64,000 nucleotides of DNA from an uncultured Flavobacteriaceae bacterium. GTDB lineage: Bacteria > Bacteroidota > Bacteroidia > Flavobacteriales > Flavobacteriaceae. The translations under genes and the position numbers were made by a program. Location of the stretch: the NCBI GenBank assembly GCA_947500575.1, contig CANMSI010000001.1, forward strand, positions 1,240,001-1,304,000, written 5' to 3'. Positions within the stretch are counted from its first letter, which is position 1; each line of letters starts with the position of its first letter. Shown in pieces: positions 44,634 to 53,754 of this stretch. The notes beneath the pieces were generated by a model. It saw nothing but the letters and a program-made list of their open reading frames with translations. It searched no databases and was not told the DNA's origin.

Positions 44634-45245
44634 CTATTCATTTTCCAAAGCAAATACAACTGTAATCTCATAAAAATACTCTCCTATCTTATGGTCATAG
44701 TACATGCTTTTTTTGATTACTTTATCGATCACATTCCTGTCTTCAATGGCTACCACACCTTTTATTTTTTTACCCATTTTAGCCGCAATTAATTGGGCTT
44801 GAGCGCTAGCATTTTGGAGGGCTTTTGAAATTAGAAGAGCGGCTTCTTGGGCATCTATAATAAACTCATATCCATAGTTGAGGTTATTTACACCAAAAGA
44901 GGTAGCGGTCATAAATGCCTGAAATTCTTTGATAGAAGTAGTTTCGTATCTATAAATCATCCCTTCCCTATTATAACGCAATAGGGCATAGCCTAAAGCA
45001 TCTTCAGTCATATCTTTTAACTCTAATCCATTGGCCTTCAATGCTTCATTGTATTTAGACCTCATCTGTTCAAATGAAATAGCGGTCTCGGGATACGAAG
45101 AAAAAGTGGCGCCCAGAGTTACATCACCCTTAAAAATTGGTGTTTTGTCGTAATGAAGGCTTCGTCCTGTAACGGTTATGGTTGTAGGTTCTTGCCCAAA
45201 AACAAGCATTGGGATGATTAAGATTAGGATATGTATATATTTCAT
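44634..45245 (-). CDS. Exported SIMPL-domain (DUF541) protein
   Basis: 203 residues. The signal peptide ILILIIPMLVFGQ is followed by TTITVTGRSLHYDKTPIFKG, the first strand of the SIMPL fold. QMRSKYNEALKANGLELKDM is the helix and ISKALQNASAQAQLIAAKMGKKI the second helix typical of DUF541. The family (BP26, SIMPL-like) is periplasmic and often multimeric; its molecular role is unclear. It sits between kelch-repeat genes in the same operon, an unusual association. Start at the ATG of MKYIHIL. Confidence 0.85.
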   Translation of the reverse strand: MKYIHILILIIPMLVFGQEPTTITVTGRSLHYDKTPIFKGDVTLGATFSSYPETAISFEQMRSKYNEALKANGLELKDMTEDALGYALLRYNREGMIYRYETTSIKEFQAFMTATSFGVNNLNYGYEFIIDAQEAALLISKALQNASAQAQLIAAKMGKKIKGVVAIEDRNVIDKVIKKSMYYDHKIGEYFYEITVVFALENE

Positions 45246-45393
45246 ATTATCATTTTTAAGATTGGATGAAAATCATTGAAATAACCAGGTGTTTGACTAT
45301 GAGATGATCACTTATTGATCTCTTGGAGTTGCCCCGGCCCTGCCTATAACTCTGATCATATTTTTCATGTTCAATTATCTAGGATTTATATCA

Positions 45394-46410
45394 TTACTCC
45401 AAAGACCAGACATCCTGATGCCATGTACTGGTATTTATACTCCAATCAAAACCGCCACCTGCAATGACCCATAATTTTTTATCAAAGAAAACAGAGCTAT
45501 GCAGATATCTTTCGGAAAAAGGATTCTCTACGGAAACCTTGTTCCAATTGATACCATCAGTGCTACACCAAACATCATTGAAATACTCAAAATTGTTGTT
45601 TTTGGTACCGGCTGTGAGCCACATACGCTCACCGTCTGTAGTTAGAGCATGACATCTTCTTGGAGGAAAAGCGGCATTGGGATTGGCCAAGTTCCAATTA
45701 TAACCATCAAGACTGGTCCATATATCATTTAGCAATTGGTTATCTGAATTATATCCTCCAATGAGCCAAAGCCTATTTTTAAAGACAATGGTTGTATGTC
45801 CTCTGCGTGGTCCAAAAGGAGCGGCATTATCTGCCAGATTCCAGTTTTCACCATCTCCGCTTACCCAAATATCCCCAACTTCTCCAGTATTTGTAAGCCC
45901 TCCTATTAACCACATTCTTCCATTAAAGGCTGTTAATGTATGATGACTTCTTTCTGGAAATGCGGCTGCCGGTGTGGCTTGCAACCACTGAACTCCATCA
46001 CTAGAATACCAAACATCATTAAATGGATTATCCAATTCTCCGCCAGCAATCCACATTTTGTCATCATGAACTGTGGAAGCATGATAATATCGAATTTTGA
46101 ATTTTCCATCGATGGTAGCCGCTTTCCAAGTAGTACCATCCATACTGAACCAAGCATCATTGTAGTAGAAACCAGGCCCGTTACCTGCTATTAACCACAT
46201 TTTATCTTTGAACACTAATGAAGTATGGCCAGCTCTGTAACTAAACCCGGTTTCTTTGGTTATCAAACTTCCTTTTAGGCTCTTCTTTTTAATCCCCAAT
46301 TCATTTTTCAATGTCGTTTCTGTTTCAATGGGAACAGAAAGTTCTTCATTTTCGCAAGAGGTACCCGCTAGTACTATTCCTAGAAACCAGAGTCGCAATA
46401 CATTTTTCAT
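45394..46410 (-). CDS. Six-repeat kelch/Asp-box lipoprotein (paralog 3, no FnIII domain)
   Basis: 338 residues with lipobox GIVLAGTSC (Cys19) and ENEE. A short linker (about 20-50) replaces the FnIII-like domain of the other two paralogs, and six kelch/Asp-box repeats follow directly (FKDKMWLIAG ... WFSMDGTTW; the last ends HQDVWSLE). It is separated from the SIMPL gene by 148 bp and from the collagen-like gene upstream by 72 bp, so it may have its own promoter. Shared repeat geometry indicates common ancestry with paralogs 1 and 2. Confidence 0.85.
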   Translation of the reverse strand: MKNVLRLWFLGIVLAGTSCENEELSVPIETETTLKNELGIKKKSLKGSLITKETGFSYRAGHTSLVFKDKMWLIAGNGPGFYYNDAWFSMDGTTWKAATIDGKFKIRYYHASTVHDDKMWIAGGELDNPFNDVWYSSDGVQWLQATPAAAFPERSHHTLTAFNGRMWLIGGLTNTGEVGDIWVSGDGENWNLADNAAPFGPRRGHTTIVFKNRLWLIGGYNSDNQLLNDIWTSLDGYNWNLANPNAAFPPRRCHALTTDGERMWLTAGTKNNNFEYFNDVWCSTDGINWNKVSVENPFSERYLHSSVFFDKKLWVIAGGGFDWSINTSTWHQDVWSLE

Positions 46411-46482
46411 ATTCGATATATTTATTTTTTAAAGAGGAAATGGGGGAACCAACCTTTGGTGGTTTTAAGAATACAAGAAGGT

Positions 46483-47115
46483 CTAATCAGGAATATTAAA
46501 AAGGGTTGCAATTTCTTTGTAAGTCATTTTGCCGTAATCCAATGTAGTCCCAGATTTACCACTTGCAGGGTTGCCGCCAGGAATAAGAACGTATCTGAAT
46601 TCGTTGTCTATAAAAATACTATTAAGGTCGTCGCCGTTTACCTCTTGCACTACAATCTCTATACTCCCTGGAGTTGTAAAGGTGAACCAATAACTTTCTA
46701 CTGAAAAAGTACTCTGTAAAGTAGCTGGTAAGGCATAAACTACATTATTATCATCTTTTCCATAGACCAGAACCACTCCTGTATCTATAAGTGCTTGTGT
46801 AAGGTCTGGTGCATCCATGGTAAAACTGCCAAAATCGTTGGCAATAGGGGTGGCAAAACCAGATGCTAACCATGGAGAATAAATGACATTGGCCGTTCCT
46901 TCCTCACCATCCTGTCCTTGAGGTCCGGCAGGGCCTTGTTCACCTTGTGGCCCCTGTGGTCCAACAGGGCCGTCGTTTCCATCTTTTGAGCAGGCCACGA
47001 GTAGGCTGGCCATGAAGAAAACCATGAAAAATTGGCGTAGTAATTTCTTTTCTGTGCCTTTAATGTTCTTTCCTTTCAATGAAAGAGATGTGATCTTTTT
47101 ATTTGAAGCATTCAT
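46483..47115 (-). CDS. Lipoprotein with a short collagen-like GXY tract
   Basis: 210 residues. A hydrophobic lipoprotein signal (FFMVFFMASLLVAC) ends at about Cys42 after a long basic N-region; an internal ATG at residue 30 would give a normal-length signal and may be the true start. Right after the lipidated Cys comes GNDGPVGPQGPQGEQGPAG and more GXY triplets (about 45-75), a collagen-like stalk. A beta-rich head of 130 residues follows (VIYSPWLASGF, YWFTFTTPGSIEIVVQEVNGD). Related collagen-stalk lipoproteins are common in Bacteroidota. Its role in the kelch cluster is unknown. It ends 72 bp before paralog 3. Confidence 0.75.
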   Translation of the reverse strand: MNASNKKITSLSLKGKNIKGTEKKLLRQFFMVFFMASLLVACSKDGNDGPVGPQGPQGEQGPAGPQGQDGEEGTANVIYSPWLASGFATPIANDFGSFTMDAPDLTQALIDTGVVLVYGKDDNNVVYALPATLQSTFSVESYWFTFTTPGSIEIVVQEVNGDDLNSIFIDNEFRYVLIPGGNPASGKSGTTLDYGKMTYKEIATLFNIPD

Positions 47116-47482
47116 AAGCTTACTTTTTTATGGATTTATACTGTAGCAAACCTATAGGTGATTCGGATTTAGCATGTCCTGAATATTTAAGATCGAAATA
47201 ATCAGGACGCATTAGTTTAATTTACAAGGTGTTGTTTTTTAGTTATTTACATAATTATTTTAACCATTGCTACCAAAATAGCAACTAGATATCATTGATT
47301 TTATGCCATTCATACAAAAGTGTTTCAGAGCCCATCAGAAATTGAAAAAAACAAAAACATTTGAATTCTTTGTTGCACTTAAAGCGTTTTAACAAGATAG
47401 TCTGCCATTCGAGATAGGAATTAAAAACTATAAATGATATAGGCAGCAACGTTTTATAGCTTAGACAAGGGATCAAAACAAA
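47116..47482. other. Intergenic region of about 370 bp without a clear gene
   Basis: Between the collagen-like lipoprotein start and the GAF-AraC gene stop. The sequence is very AT-rich. A 63-codon minus-strand frame (47285-47476) encodes a Phe/Cys-rich peptide with no recognisable features and is not called. Probably holds the promoter of the collagen-like gene cluster and the 3' end of the regulator transcript. Confidence 0.4.
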
Positions 47483-48388
47483 TTATCTTTCCAAATTACC
47501 CAAAGTACTCGCAGATTTTTCTCGAAACTGGGTTGGGGTGATACCTGTGTGTTTTTTAAATGCCTTATAAAACGCAGATTTGGAATTGAACCCAGCCTCT
47601 AGGCCAACAGAAACAATGGTATAATGTTCGTACTCTCTCTTACGAAGATTCTTTTTAACATCCGTAACTCGATATTCGTTGATATAGTCAATAAAACTTC
47701 TTTTTATGGTGGCATTGAGCATGCTAGATAAATAGCAAGCAGAGATGTCTAACATTTCTGCCATTGAACTTAAACTAAGATTGGGGTTCCGGTATGCTTT
47801 TTCTATTTGCACGAGGTACTCTAGTTTCTTAAAGTAGGAATCGGCACGGGTAAATTGTTTTTTTGTTGGGTTGCCAAGTTCTTTTATTCTCTGGGCACAT
47901 AGGGCCGCCACAATAGTTAGCAAATGCAAGTGTCTTTCGCTAAAAAAGTGCTTCCTAGGATGTTCAGAATCGATGACTCCAAAGAGCTTATCATTTACAA
48001 TAATTGGAACACATATTTCAGATAATCTGTTTTCGTCATCCACAATATAACGAGGATCTTTTGAGGTATCTTTTACCAAGACCGACTCCCTATTGTTGGC
48101 CACGTTTCCCACGATACCCTGACCAAGTGGAATGGCAATTTGATTGTAGATAACAGTGTCAGAAGGGTTTTTTTGCCCATAGGCCGCCCGCTGCATTAAG
48201 AGTTTTTCTTTTTGATTAAACTCGTAAATAACGCAATCTACAAAACCCAACTGGTGTACCACATTTTTGGTGATGGCCCATAACACTTCTTCTACGGACT
48301 CTTTCATATAAAGCGAAGTTGAAAAAAAACTTATGGCCCGTAATTCATCTAGTCTATAAAAGTTATTGCTGTTTTTCATAGCAATCAA
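47483..48388 (-). CDS. GAF-domain AraC-family transcriptional regulator
   Basis: 301 residues. The N-terminal GAF domain (about 25-165) shows LGQGIVGNVANNRESVLVKDTSKDPRYI and ICVPIIVNDKLFGVIDSEH. The C-terminal AraC-type double helix-turn-helix (about 200-295) shows LSLSSMAEMLDISACYLSSMLNA and VGLEAGFNSKSAFYKAFKKHTGITPTQFR. This is a one-component sensor of an unknown small ligand or redox state. It lies just upstream of the collagen-like/kelch lipoprotein genes in the same orientation and is the obvious candidate to control them. Confidence 0.9.
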   Translation of the reverse strand: MIAMKNSNNFYRLDELRAISFFSTSLYMKESVEEVLWAITKNVVHQLGFVDCVIYEFNQKEKLLMQRAAYGQKNPSDTVIYNQIAIPLGQGIVGNVANNRESVLVKDTSKDPRYIVDDENRLSEICVPIIVNDKLFGVIDSEHPRKHFFSERHLHLLTIVAALCAQRIKELGNPTKKQFTRADSYFKKLEYLVQIEKAYRNPNLSLSSMAEMLDISACYLSSMLNATIKRSFIDYINEYRVTDVKKNLRKREYEHYTIVSVGLEAGFNSKSAFYKAFKKHTGITPTQFREKSASTLGNLER

Positions 48389-48472
48389 TTTTTCTTAAAT
48401 ATATGTGCATACATTTATAGATAGATGCTGATATGTATCAAAGTACTTACCGTATGTAACCTAACTTTTACA

Positions 48473-51400
48473 TTATTTCTTATCCATGTTTTTGAGGTAT
48501 TCCGAAGGCGTTGACCCAAAGGTCTCCTTAAAACATTTCATAAAATAAGTAGGGGTATTGAAGCCAATTGTATAGGCTATCTCGTTGATGCTAAGTTTGG
48601 AAGTCTTTAGCAGATTTAAGGCTTGGTTTAAACGCTGCGAGCGTATGAAGGCAGAAGCAGAAAGTCCCGTATACAACTTTAGTTTACGATGCAATTGCAT
48701 ACGACTCATTTTGGCTTTTTTGATAAATACCGCAGCATTGAATTCTGGGTCCGACAAGTTTTCATCTAGTATTTGCTGGATTCTATTTAAGAACAGCACA
48801 TCACTTGGCGTTACCGCAATATCTTTTGGTTTTAAAATAAGTTCTTGACGATAGCGATCACGCAACGCACGGCGCACAGCAATTAGATTGGCAATACGTT
48901 TTTCCAGGATGTTTATCTTAAAAGGTTTCTTTACAAAATCATCAGCTCCTGAAGTTAGACCTTTAAGTTCATCTTCTTCGCCGATACTTGCAGTTAAGAG
49001 AATCACAGGGATATGACTGGTTCGTTCATCTGTTTTAAGAGCATTACAAAGTTGTATCCCGTTTTGAACAGGCATACGTATATCCGAAAGCACAATATCA
49101 GGAATTTGAGAGAGGGCTATTTCCATCCCAATTTTACCATTTTCCGCCTCTAGTATCCTATATTTTGATTGTAAGGCCAATTTAATAAAGGTGCGTACCT
49201 CCTTATGATCTTCCACAATAAGCACTATGGGAAATGCTTCTTTTGTTTCTTCGGAAAGCTCATAATCAACATCTAAAACATTGGATATTGGCTCTTCTGG
49301 TTTCAAATTTTTTTGAATTTCTATGATGGCATCCTTCTCAAAAGCCGTCTTTAATATGGGCAGTTCCACCCTAAAATGTAACACATCATTTTCTTCTAAA
49401 GAAGCCTGAATAGTACCCCCATATACGTTTACAAGCTCTTTCACCAAAGAAAGTCCAACACCCATGCCTTCGGAATAACTATCATATTGATAGAAACGTG
49501 TAAATAATTTATCCAATTCTAACTTTGAAGCATTCAACGCAATATTCTTTACATGGATTTGAGCCATATGCTCTTTCCGTTTTACTAGAAAGCTACAGCT
49601 TCCTTCTTCCGGAGAATATTTTAGTGCATTGGATAGAAGATTGGTGGTGATCTTTTCTACGATATCTTCATCATACCACACTTCCCCTAGGGCATCTATT
49701 TCAACTACAAAATCGATGTTTTTTAAATATGCCTGATACTCAAAGGATTGCGAAATGGTGTGTAAAAAGAGAGAGAGGTTTCCTTTGGAAAGTTGGAAGT
49801 TTATTTTTCCATCTTCTAAGCGGGAAAGCTCTAATAATTGATCTACCAAAGTGGTCAAACGCGCAGTGTTCCGTTTTACAATAGAAAAATTTGCATGGTC
49901 AAAATCAGAAAGGTTTCCTTGTGTAAGTTTTTGATCAATGGGCCCTGAGATCAGGGTTAAAGGTGTTTTAAATTCATGTGCAATATTGGTATAGAGATTC
50001 GATTTAAAATTATTTAATTTCTGTAACCGCTCGGCTTCTTCTTCTTTTAATTGCAAATTAAACTTCATTCTCCATCGCCATTTTTGATACCTGTAAATGC
50101 CCCAAAGCGCAGCTAAAAAGAGTACTATATAAAAAGCTTTAGCGAACCTACTAAGAAACCAGGGAGGGGCAATGTATATATTAAGACTTCCAATGTTTTT
50201 ATTATTGGGTATGCCATCATAAAGAGTTTTTACCTTGAGTGTATGCTTTCCATATGGGATATTTGTAAAATAAGCCGTTTGAAGATCGGTTACTTTCCAG
50301 AGTTTATCGTCCAACGTATAACTAAATTCTATTTTTTCTGGGGCAATGAAATCCATACCCGAAAAACTGACCGAAAAATCATTTTGAGCTGCCTCTAGTT
50401 CGATGTCTTTCAAATAGGGTACCTGATACGCTGTAAAAGTATTATTCTGACTAGTACTATTCACTTGAAAAGCTGTTATTACAGGAAAAGTATTATTCTC
50501 TTCACTAAAAGGTTTTGATAAATCGATCTGTTGTACCCCAGAATCTGTACCCAAAAACATCGTTTTACTATTTTCATCGAAATAAGCAGAACCGTGCAAA
50601 AATGCGTTGGATATTAAGCCATCATAAACAGTAAAATGACGAATTGTTTTTTTAATTACATTGAATACATAAATGCCATTGCTTATCGTCGTTATCCAAA
50701 GGTTTTGATCGTCATCTTTTACTAGACTCATCACCTTTTTATCAAACAACTGGTTTTCATATTGCAATCTGCTAAAATCATCGGATTCCTCTAAATATTT
50801 CACTACGCCGATATCTGTACCGAACCACAATTGCCCTTGATCGTCTTCTTCTACTGTTATAATAATATTGGAGGTAGGTGAGTTGTTTTCATCTCGTATA
50901 TTTCTATAATTGACGAGTGGGGGAAGCGCTGTCTTCATCATACTATTGGACAAATCATTAATCTTATAGATCCCATTCCCAGAGGTAACAACCCACAATC
51001 TGTCTTTTTTATCCAGATAGATATTGACAATCTGTATTTTGCCTTCTTTTTCTAAAGGAATGTGTTTAAACTCTTGCGTTTTTCCATTATACACAGAAAG
51101 CCCCTCCTTAGTGCCCATCCACAATCTACCTCTGCTATCTGTAGTAATGCCAAATATCCCTGTATTTGCATCAGTTGGCCCTGGCAATACAAGGGTATCC
51201 AGAGGCTGGTCTTTCCATATTCGAAGTATTTCGGAACTGTAGGTACTTGCCAGAACAGTATCCCCAACAATACGTATGGATTGTATTGATTTGTTCTTAA
51301 TAATTGAAGTGAGATTTCCTTCAGAGGCCATTAAAAGTCCATCAATCCCACCGAGGAATAAGGTTTCATCATGCTTTAAAATTGATCTTGCATGAACCTC

Positions 51401-52417
51401 TATGGGTTCGGAAAGAAAGCTTGGGTTGTACTTCTTTTCTTTGAAAAGTCCTTTATCTGTGCCAACCCATAGCGAGCCTTGACGGTCTAAAAAAATGGAT
51501 TCAATATTTTTATTTTGGGTTTCTAGGTCCATCGGAATCTCCCGAAGTTGAAATAATGCACTATTAAATCCATATAGCTTATTAGAAGAGGCCATGACAT
51601 ACGTTCCTTTCCCATCAGAAGCAATATGGTGCAATGTTTCTTCCAGAGCTATTTGACCTATCTCTTGTGTTTTATTATAAAGTAGAAGGCGGTCACTAAG
51701 TCCTACTAGCGTGCCTACTTTTGGTATATGGTGTAAAAAAGAGATATTGGAATCATAGTTTTTAAAAATTTTAAAGTCTTGCTTATCCCTATCATATATA
51801 AAAAGCGTATTCCGATTAGATATCCAAATTTTATTTTTTAATCCTGTTACAGCAAACTCTCCGCCCCAAATTTCCAGTCGTTTGGATTCTTTGGTGCGAA
51901 TATCATAAATATGAAAACCCTCTTCCGAGGAACTTAAAACTTGGTGTTCGGATAGGGATGCCACTTTATACACCTGTTTCCCTTGAGAAGTCCCCAGAGA
52001 ATCTGCTTCAAAATTTATAAAAGTCATGTCGTTGGCAGAAAATTTAGAGAGACCCCCTCCGTCCGTAGCTAGCCAATAATCCTGGTTGCTATCTATGGCA
52101 ATATCTCTAATCCAATTCGCTGCAGGGGATTGTAATTCTTCTGGGGAATTTCTGATGATCTCAAATTTATAGCCGTCAAAGCGATGAAGACCATCTTGGG
52201 TACCCACCCAGATAAATCCCAAAGAATCTTGTGTTATGGCGGAAACCCATTCGTTAAAAAGACCATTTTCTATTTTTGAGAAGGCTATTTTACGATTTTC
52301 TTGCCCTTGCAGGGTATACAAGGTGCAGCAAATACAACACATATATACGGTTACGGATCGAAGATATTTCAAACCATAAATAAACACATTAGAAAGCACT
52401 GATATCTTGCAATTCAT
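48473..52417 (-). CDS. Hybrid two-component system regulator (sensor kinase and AraC response regulator in one protein)
   Basis: 1314 residues with all parts fused. A signal/membrane segment lies at about 10-37. Two seven-bladed Reg_prop propellers follow (about 45-660; e.g. ITQDSLGFIWVGTQDGLHRFDG, TDSRGRLWMGTKEGLSVY), then a Y_Y_Y domain (about 670-750) and a membrane helix (about 755-778, FYIVLFLAALWGIY). HisKA carries the phospho-His in NIAHEFKTPLTL (about 815), followed by HATPase with GMGVGLSLVKELVNVYGG. The receiver has the phospho-Asp in DIVLSDIRMPVQNG (about 1110), and an AraC HTH forms the last 95 residues. In Bacteroidota these sense periplasmic oligosaccharide fragments. This one stands beside an M20 peptidase and DUF819 permease instead of a SusCD pair. 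Confidence 0.93.
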   Translation of the reverse strand: MNCKISVLSNVFIYGLKYLRSVTVYMCCICCTLYTLQGQENRKIAFSKIENGLFNEWVSAITQDSLGFIWVGTQDGLHRFDGYKFEIIRNSPEELQSPAANWIRDIAIDSNQDYWLATDGGGLSKFSANDMTFINFEADSLGTSQGKQVYKVASLSEHQVLSSSEEGFHIYDIRTKESKRLEIWGGEFAVTGLKNKIWISNRNTLFIYDRDKQDFKIFKNYDSNISFLHHIPKVGTLVGLSDRLLLYNKTQEIGQIALEETLHHIASDGKGTYVMASSNKLYGFNSALFQLREIPMDLETQNKNIESIFLDRQGSLWVGTDKGLFKEKKYNPSFLSEPIEVHARSILKHDETLFLGGIDGLLMASEGNLTSIIKNKSIQSIRIVGDTVLASTYSSEILRIWKDQPLDTLVLPGPTDANTGIFGITTDSRGRLWMGTKEGLSVYNGKTQEFKHIPLEKEGKIQIVNIYLDKKDRLWVVTSGNGIYKINDLSNSMMKTALPPLVNYRNIRDENNSPTSNIIITVEEDDQGQLWFGTDIGVVKYLEESDDFSRLQYENQLFDKKVMSLVKDDDQNLWITTISNGIYVFNVIKKTIRHFTVYDGLISNAFLHGSAYFDENSKTMFLGTDSGVQQIDLSKPFSEENNTFPVITAFQVNSTSQNNTFTAYQVPYLKDIELEAAQNDFSVSFSGMDFIAPEKIEFSYTLDDKLWKVTDLQTAYFTNIPYGKHTLKVKTLYDGIPNNKNIGSLNIYIAPPWFLSRFAKAFYIVLFLAALWGIYRYQKWRWRMKFNLQLKEEEAERLQKLNNFKSNLYTNIAHEFKTPLTLISGPIDQKLTQGNLSDFDHANFSIVKRNTARLTTLVDQLLELSRLEDGKINFQLSKGNLSLFLHTISQSFEYQAYLKNIDFVVEIDALGEVWYDEDIVEKITTNLLSNALKYSPEEGSCSFLVKRKEHMAQIHVKNIALNASKLELDKLFTRFYQYDSYSEGMGVGLSLVKELVNVYGGTIQASLEENDVLHFRVELPILKTAFEKDAIIEIQKNLKPEEPISNVLDVDYELSEETKEAFPIVLIVEDHKEVRTFIKLALQSKYRILEAENGKIGMEIALSQIPDIVLSDIRMPVQNGIQLCNALKTDERTSHIPVILLTASIGEEDELKGLTSGADDFVKKPFKINILEKRIANLIAVRRALRDRYRQELILKPKDIAVTPSDVLFLNRIQQILDENLSDPEFNAAVFIKKAKMSRMQLHRKLKLYTGLSASAFIRSQRLNQALNLLKTSKLSINEIAYTIGFNTPTYFMKCFKETFGSTPSEYLKNMDKK

Positions 52418-52602
52418 AAGGGTCTTTTAGTCTTTGAGAATGAAGAATATCCTCTGAAACTACTGTTCAATATACATATGAATTTTGTAATTGATGTTTT
52501 ACAATGTGCACATTGCACTAAAACTTGTGTAGAATAATACCATTTTAAAGTAATTCGTAAGGATTCTTATCCTCTTGTCTTTAAGCTAATTGTAGCTATA
52601 AT

Positions 52603-53754
52603 TTAGAACAACTGAAATAAAAAAATAGTCAACATGCCCCATCCGGTTCCAGTGACCATACTCAAAATGGCCAGGACGATAGCATGTGGCATTAGCTCTC
52701 TTTTGTAGGCCGAAGTTACCGCGGGGGCAGTGGAAATCCCACCAAGGTTTGCCATACTTCCAATAGCAACCCAAGCAATATTGGTTTTAAGAAGGCGGGC
52801 AGTAAGTAGCATAGCCAAAAAATGAAGTATCAACCAGAGCACCACCAAAAAGACCAGTACTGCCGGTAGGGAAAGATTGGTGAAATTTAGTTTCAGTCCT
52901 AATATGGCCATAATCAGTACAATACAAAACCCCGCCATCTTTAATACTAGTTGATGATTCCATACAGGCATAATATTTCCCAATACCAATCCAATTATTG
53001 ACAAAACAACTACGCTTCCCAAGAAGGACATCGAAACCAATGATGTAAATGCTATTATCAGCAAAATAGTGCCAACCGTTAAAGTGTTTACCATCCATGG
53101 AGGATTGCTCCCCGAATATTGAGGGGTCTCAACGATGGGAAAATTAGAATCAATGCCCCATGATTCGTTTAGACGGTTGCTTCTTTTGATGAATTGGAAC
53201 ATAAGTATTGTCCAGATATTGACTAAAATATTATCGAGTACCAAAATGGAAAGAAATAGTGCTTCAGGTGTTTCCGCCAATTCCTTTAAAACCAATTGAC
53301 TGGTGCTACCTCCGATCCAACCACCTACAATAGGTACAAGTCCTTTCCAATATCCCTCAGTGATAAAAAGAATGGTATTCGATTCATTGAAAAACCCAAA
53401 AAGAATGACCAATAACACGGGTAAAGTTGCAATGACAATAGAACCCACTCCAAAAACAATTATCGGTTTTACCCCAACAATTTTTAGCTGTTTAATGGAC
53501 AAAGCGCTCATCACCGTAAGAATGGTTAAAGGTATAATCCATGTCTTGCTAAGATCGTGGAGTACTACTTTTGATAGGTCAATACCTGAAATATGCGTAA
53601 ATGTGGCGGGTAGAACATACGCAAAGAGAATTGCAGGAAACCAATCAAGCACCAATTTTATCCATCTATTATTTATTTTGCCAATCCACTGGACAAATAC
53701 AACAGTGAATAGTACTATTGCGGTAGCAGTCCAGAATAAATGGGTGTTAGTCAT
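52603..53754 (-). CDS. DUF819-family membrane protein (putative permease)
   Basis: 383 residues with about ten hydrophobic helices and the family signature GGWIGGSTSQLVLKEL (about 140-155), followed by LDNILVNIW. The second half has GSMANLGGISTAPAVTSAYKRELMPHAIVL, the other conserved DUF819 region. The family structurally resembles CPA/bile-acid-type carriers, with inverted repeats and a glycine-rich core. Its start overlaps the end of the M20 peptidase gene by 8 bp, so the two are translated together. Import of a peptide-like substrate or of its hydrolysis product is a reasonable inference. Confidence 0.87.
   Translation of the reverse strand: MTNTHLFWTATAIVLFTVVFVQWIGKINNRWIKLVLDWFPAILFAYVLPATFTHISGIDLSKVVLHDLSKTWIIPLTILTVMSALSIKQLKIVGVKPIIVFGVGSIVIATLPVLLVILFGFFNESNTILFITEGYWKGLVPIVGGWIGGSTSQLVLKELAETPEALFLSILVLDNILVNIWTILMFQFIKRSNRLNESWGIDSNFPIVETPQYSGSNPPWMVNTLTVGTILLIIAFTSLVSMSFLGSVVVLSIIGLVLGNIMPVWNHQLVLKMAGFCIVLIMAILGLKLNFTNLSLPAVLVFLVVLWLILHFLAMLLTARLLKTNIAWVAIGSMANLGGISTAPAVTSAYKRELMPHAIVLAILSMVTGTGWGMLTIFLFQLF

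Noticed and set aside
47285-47476. 63-codon minus-strand frame upstream of the collagen-like gene region
   Set aside because: Phe/Cys-rich random-looking peptide in AT-rich intergenic DNA.
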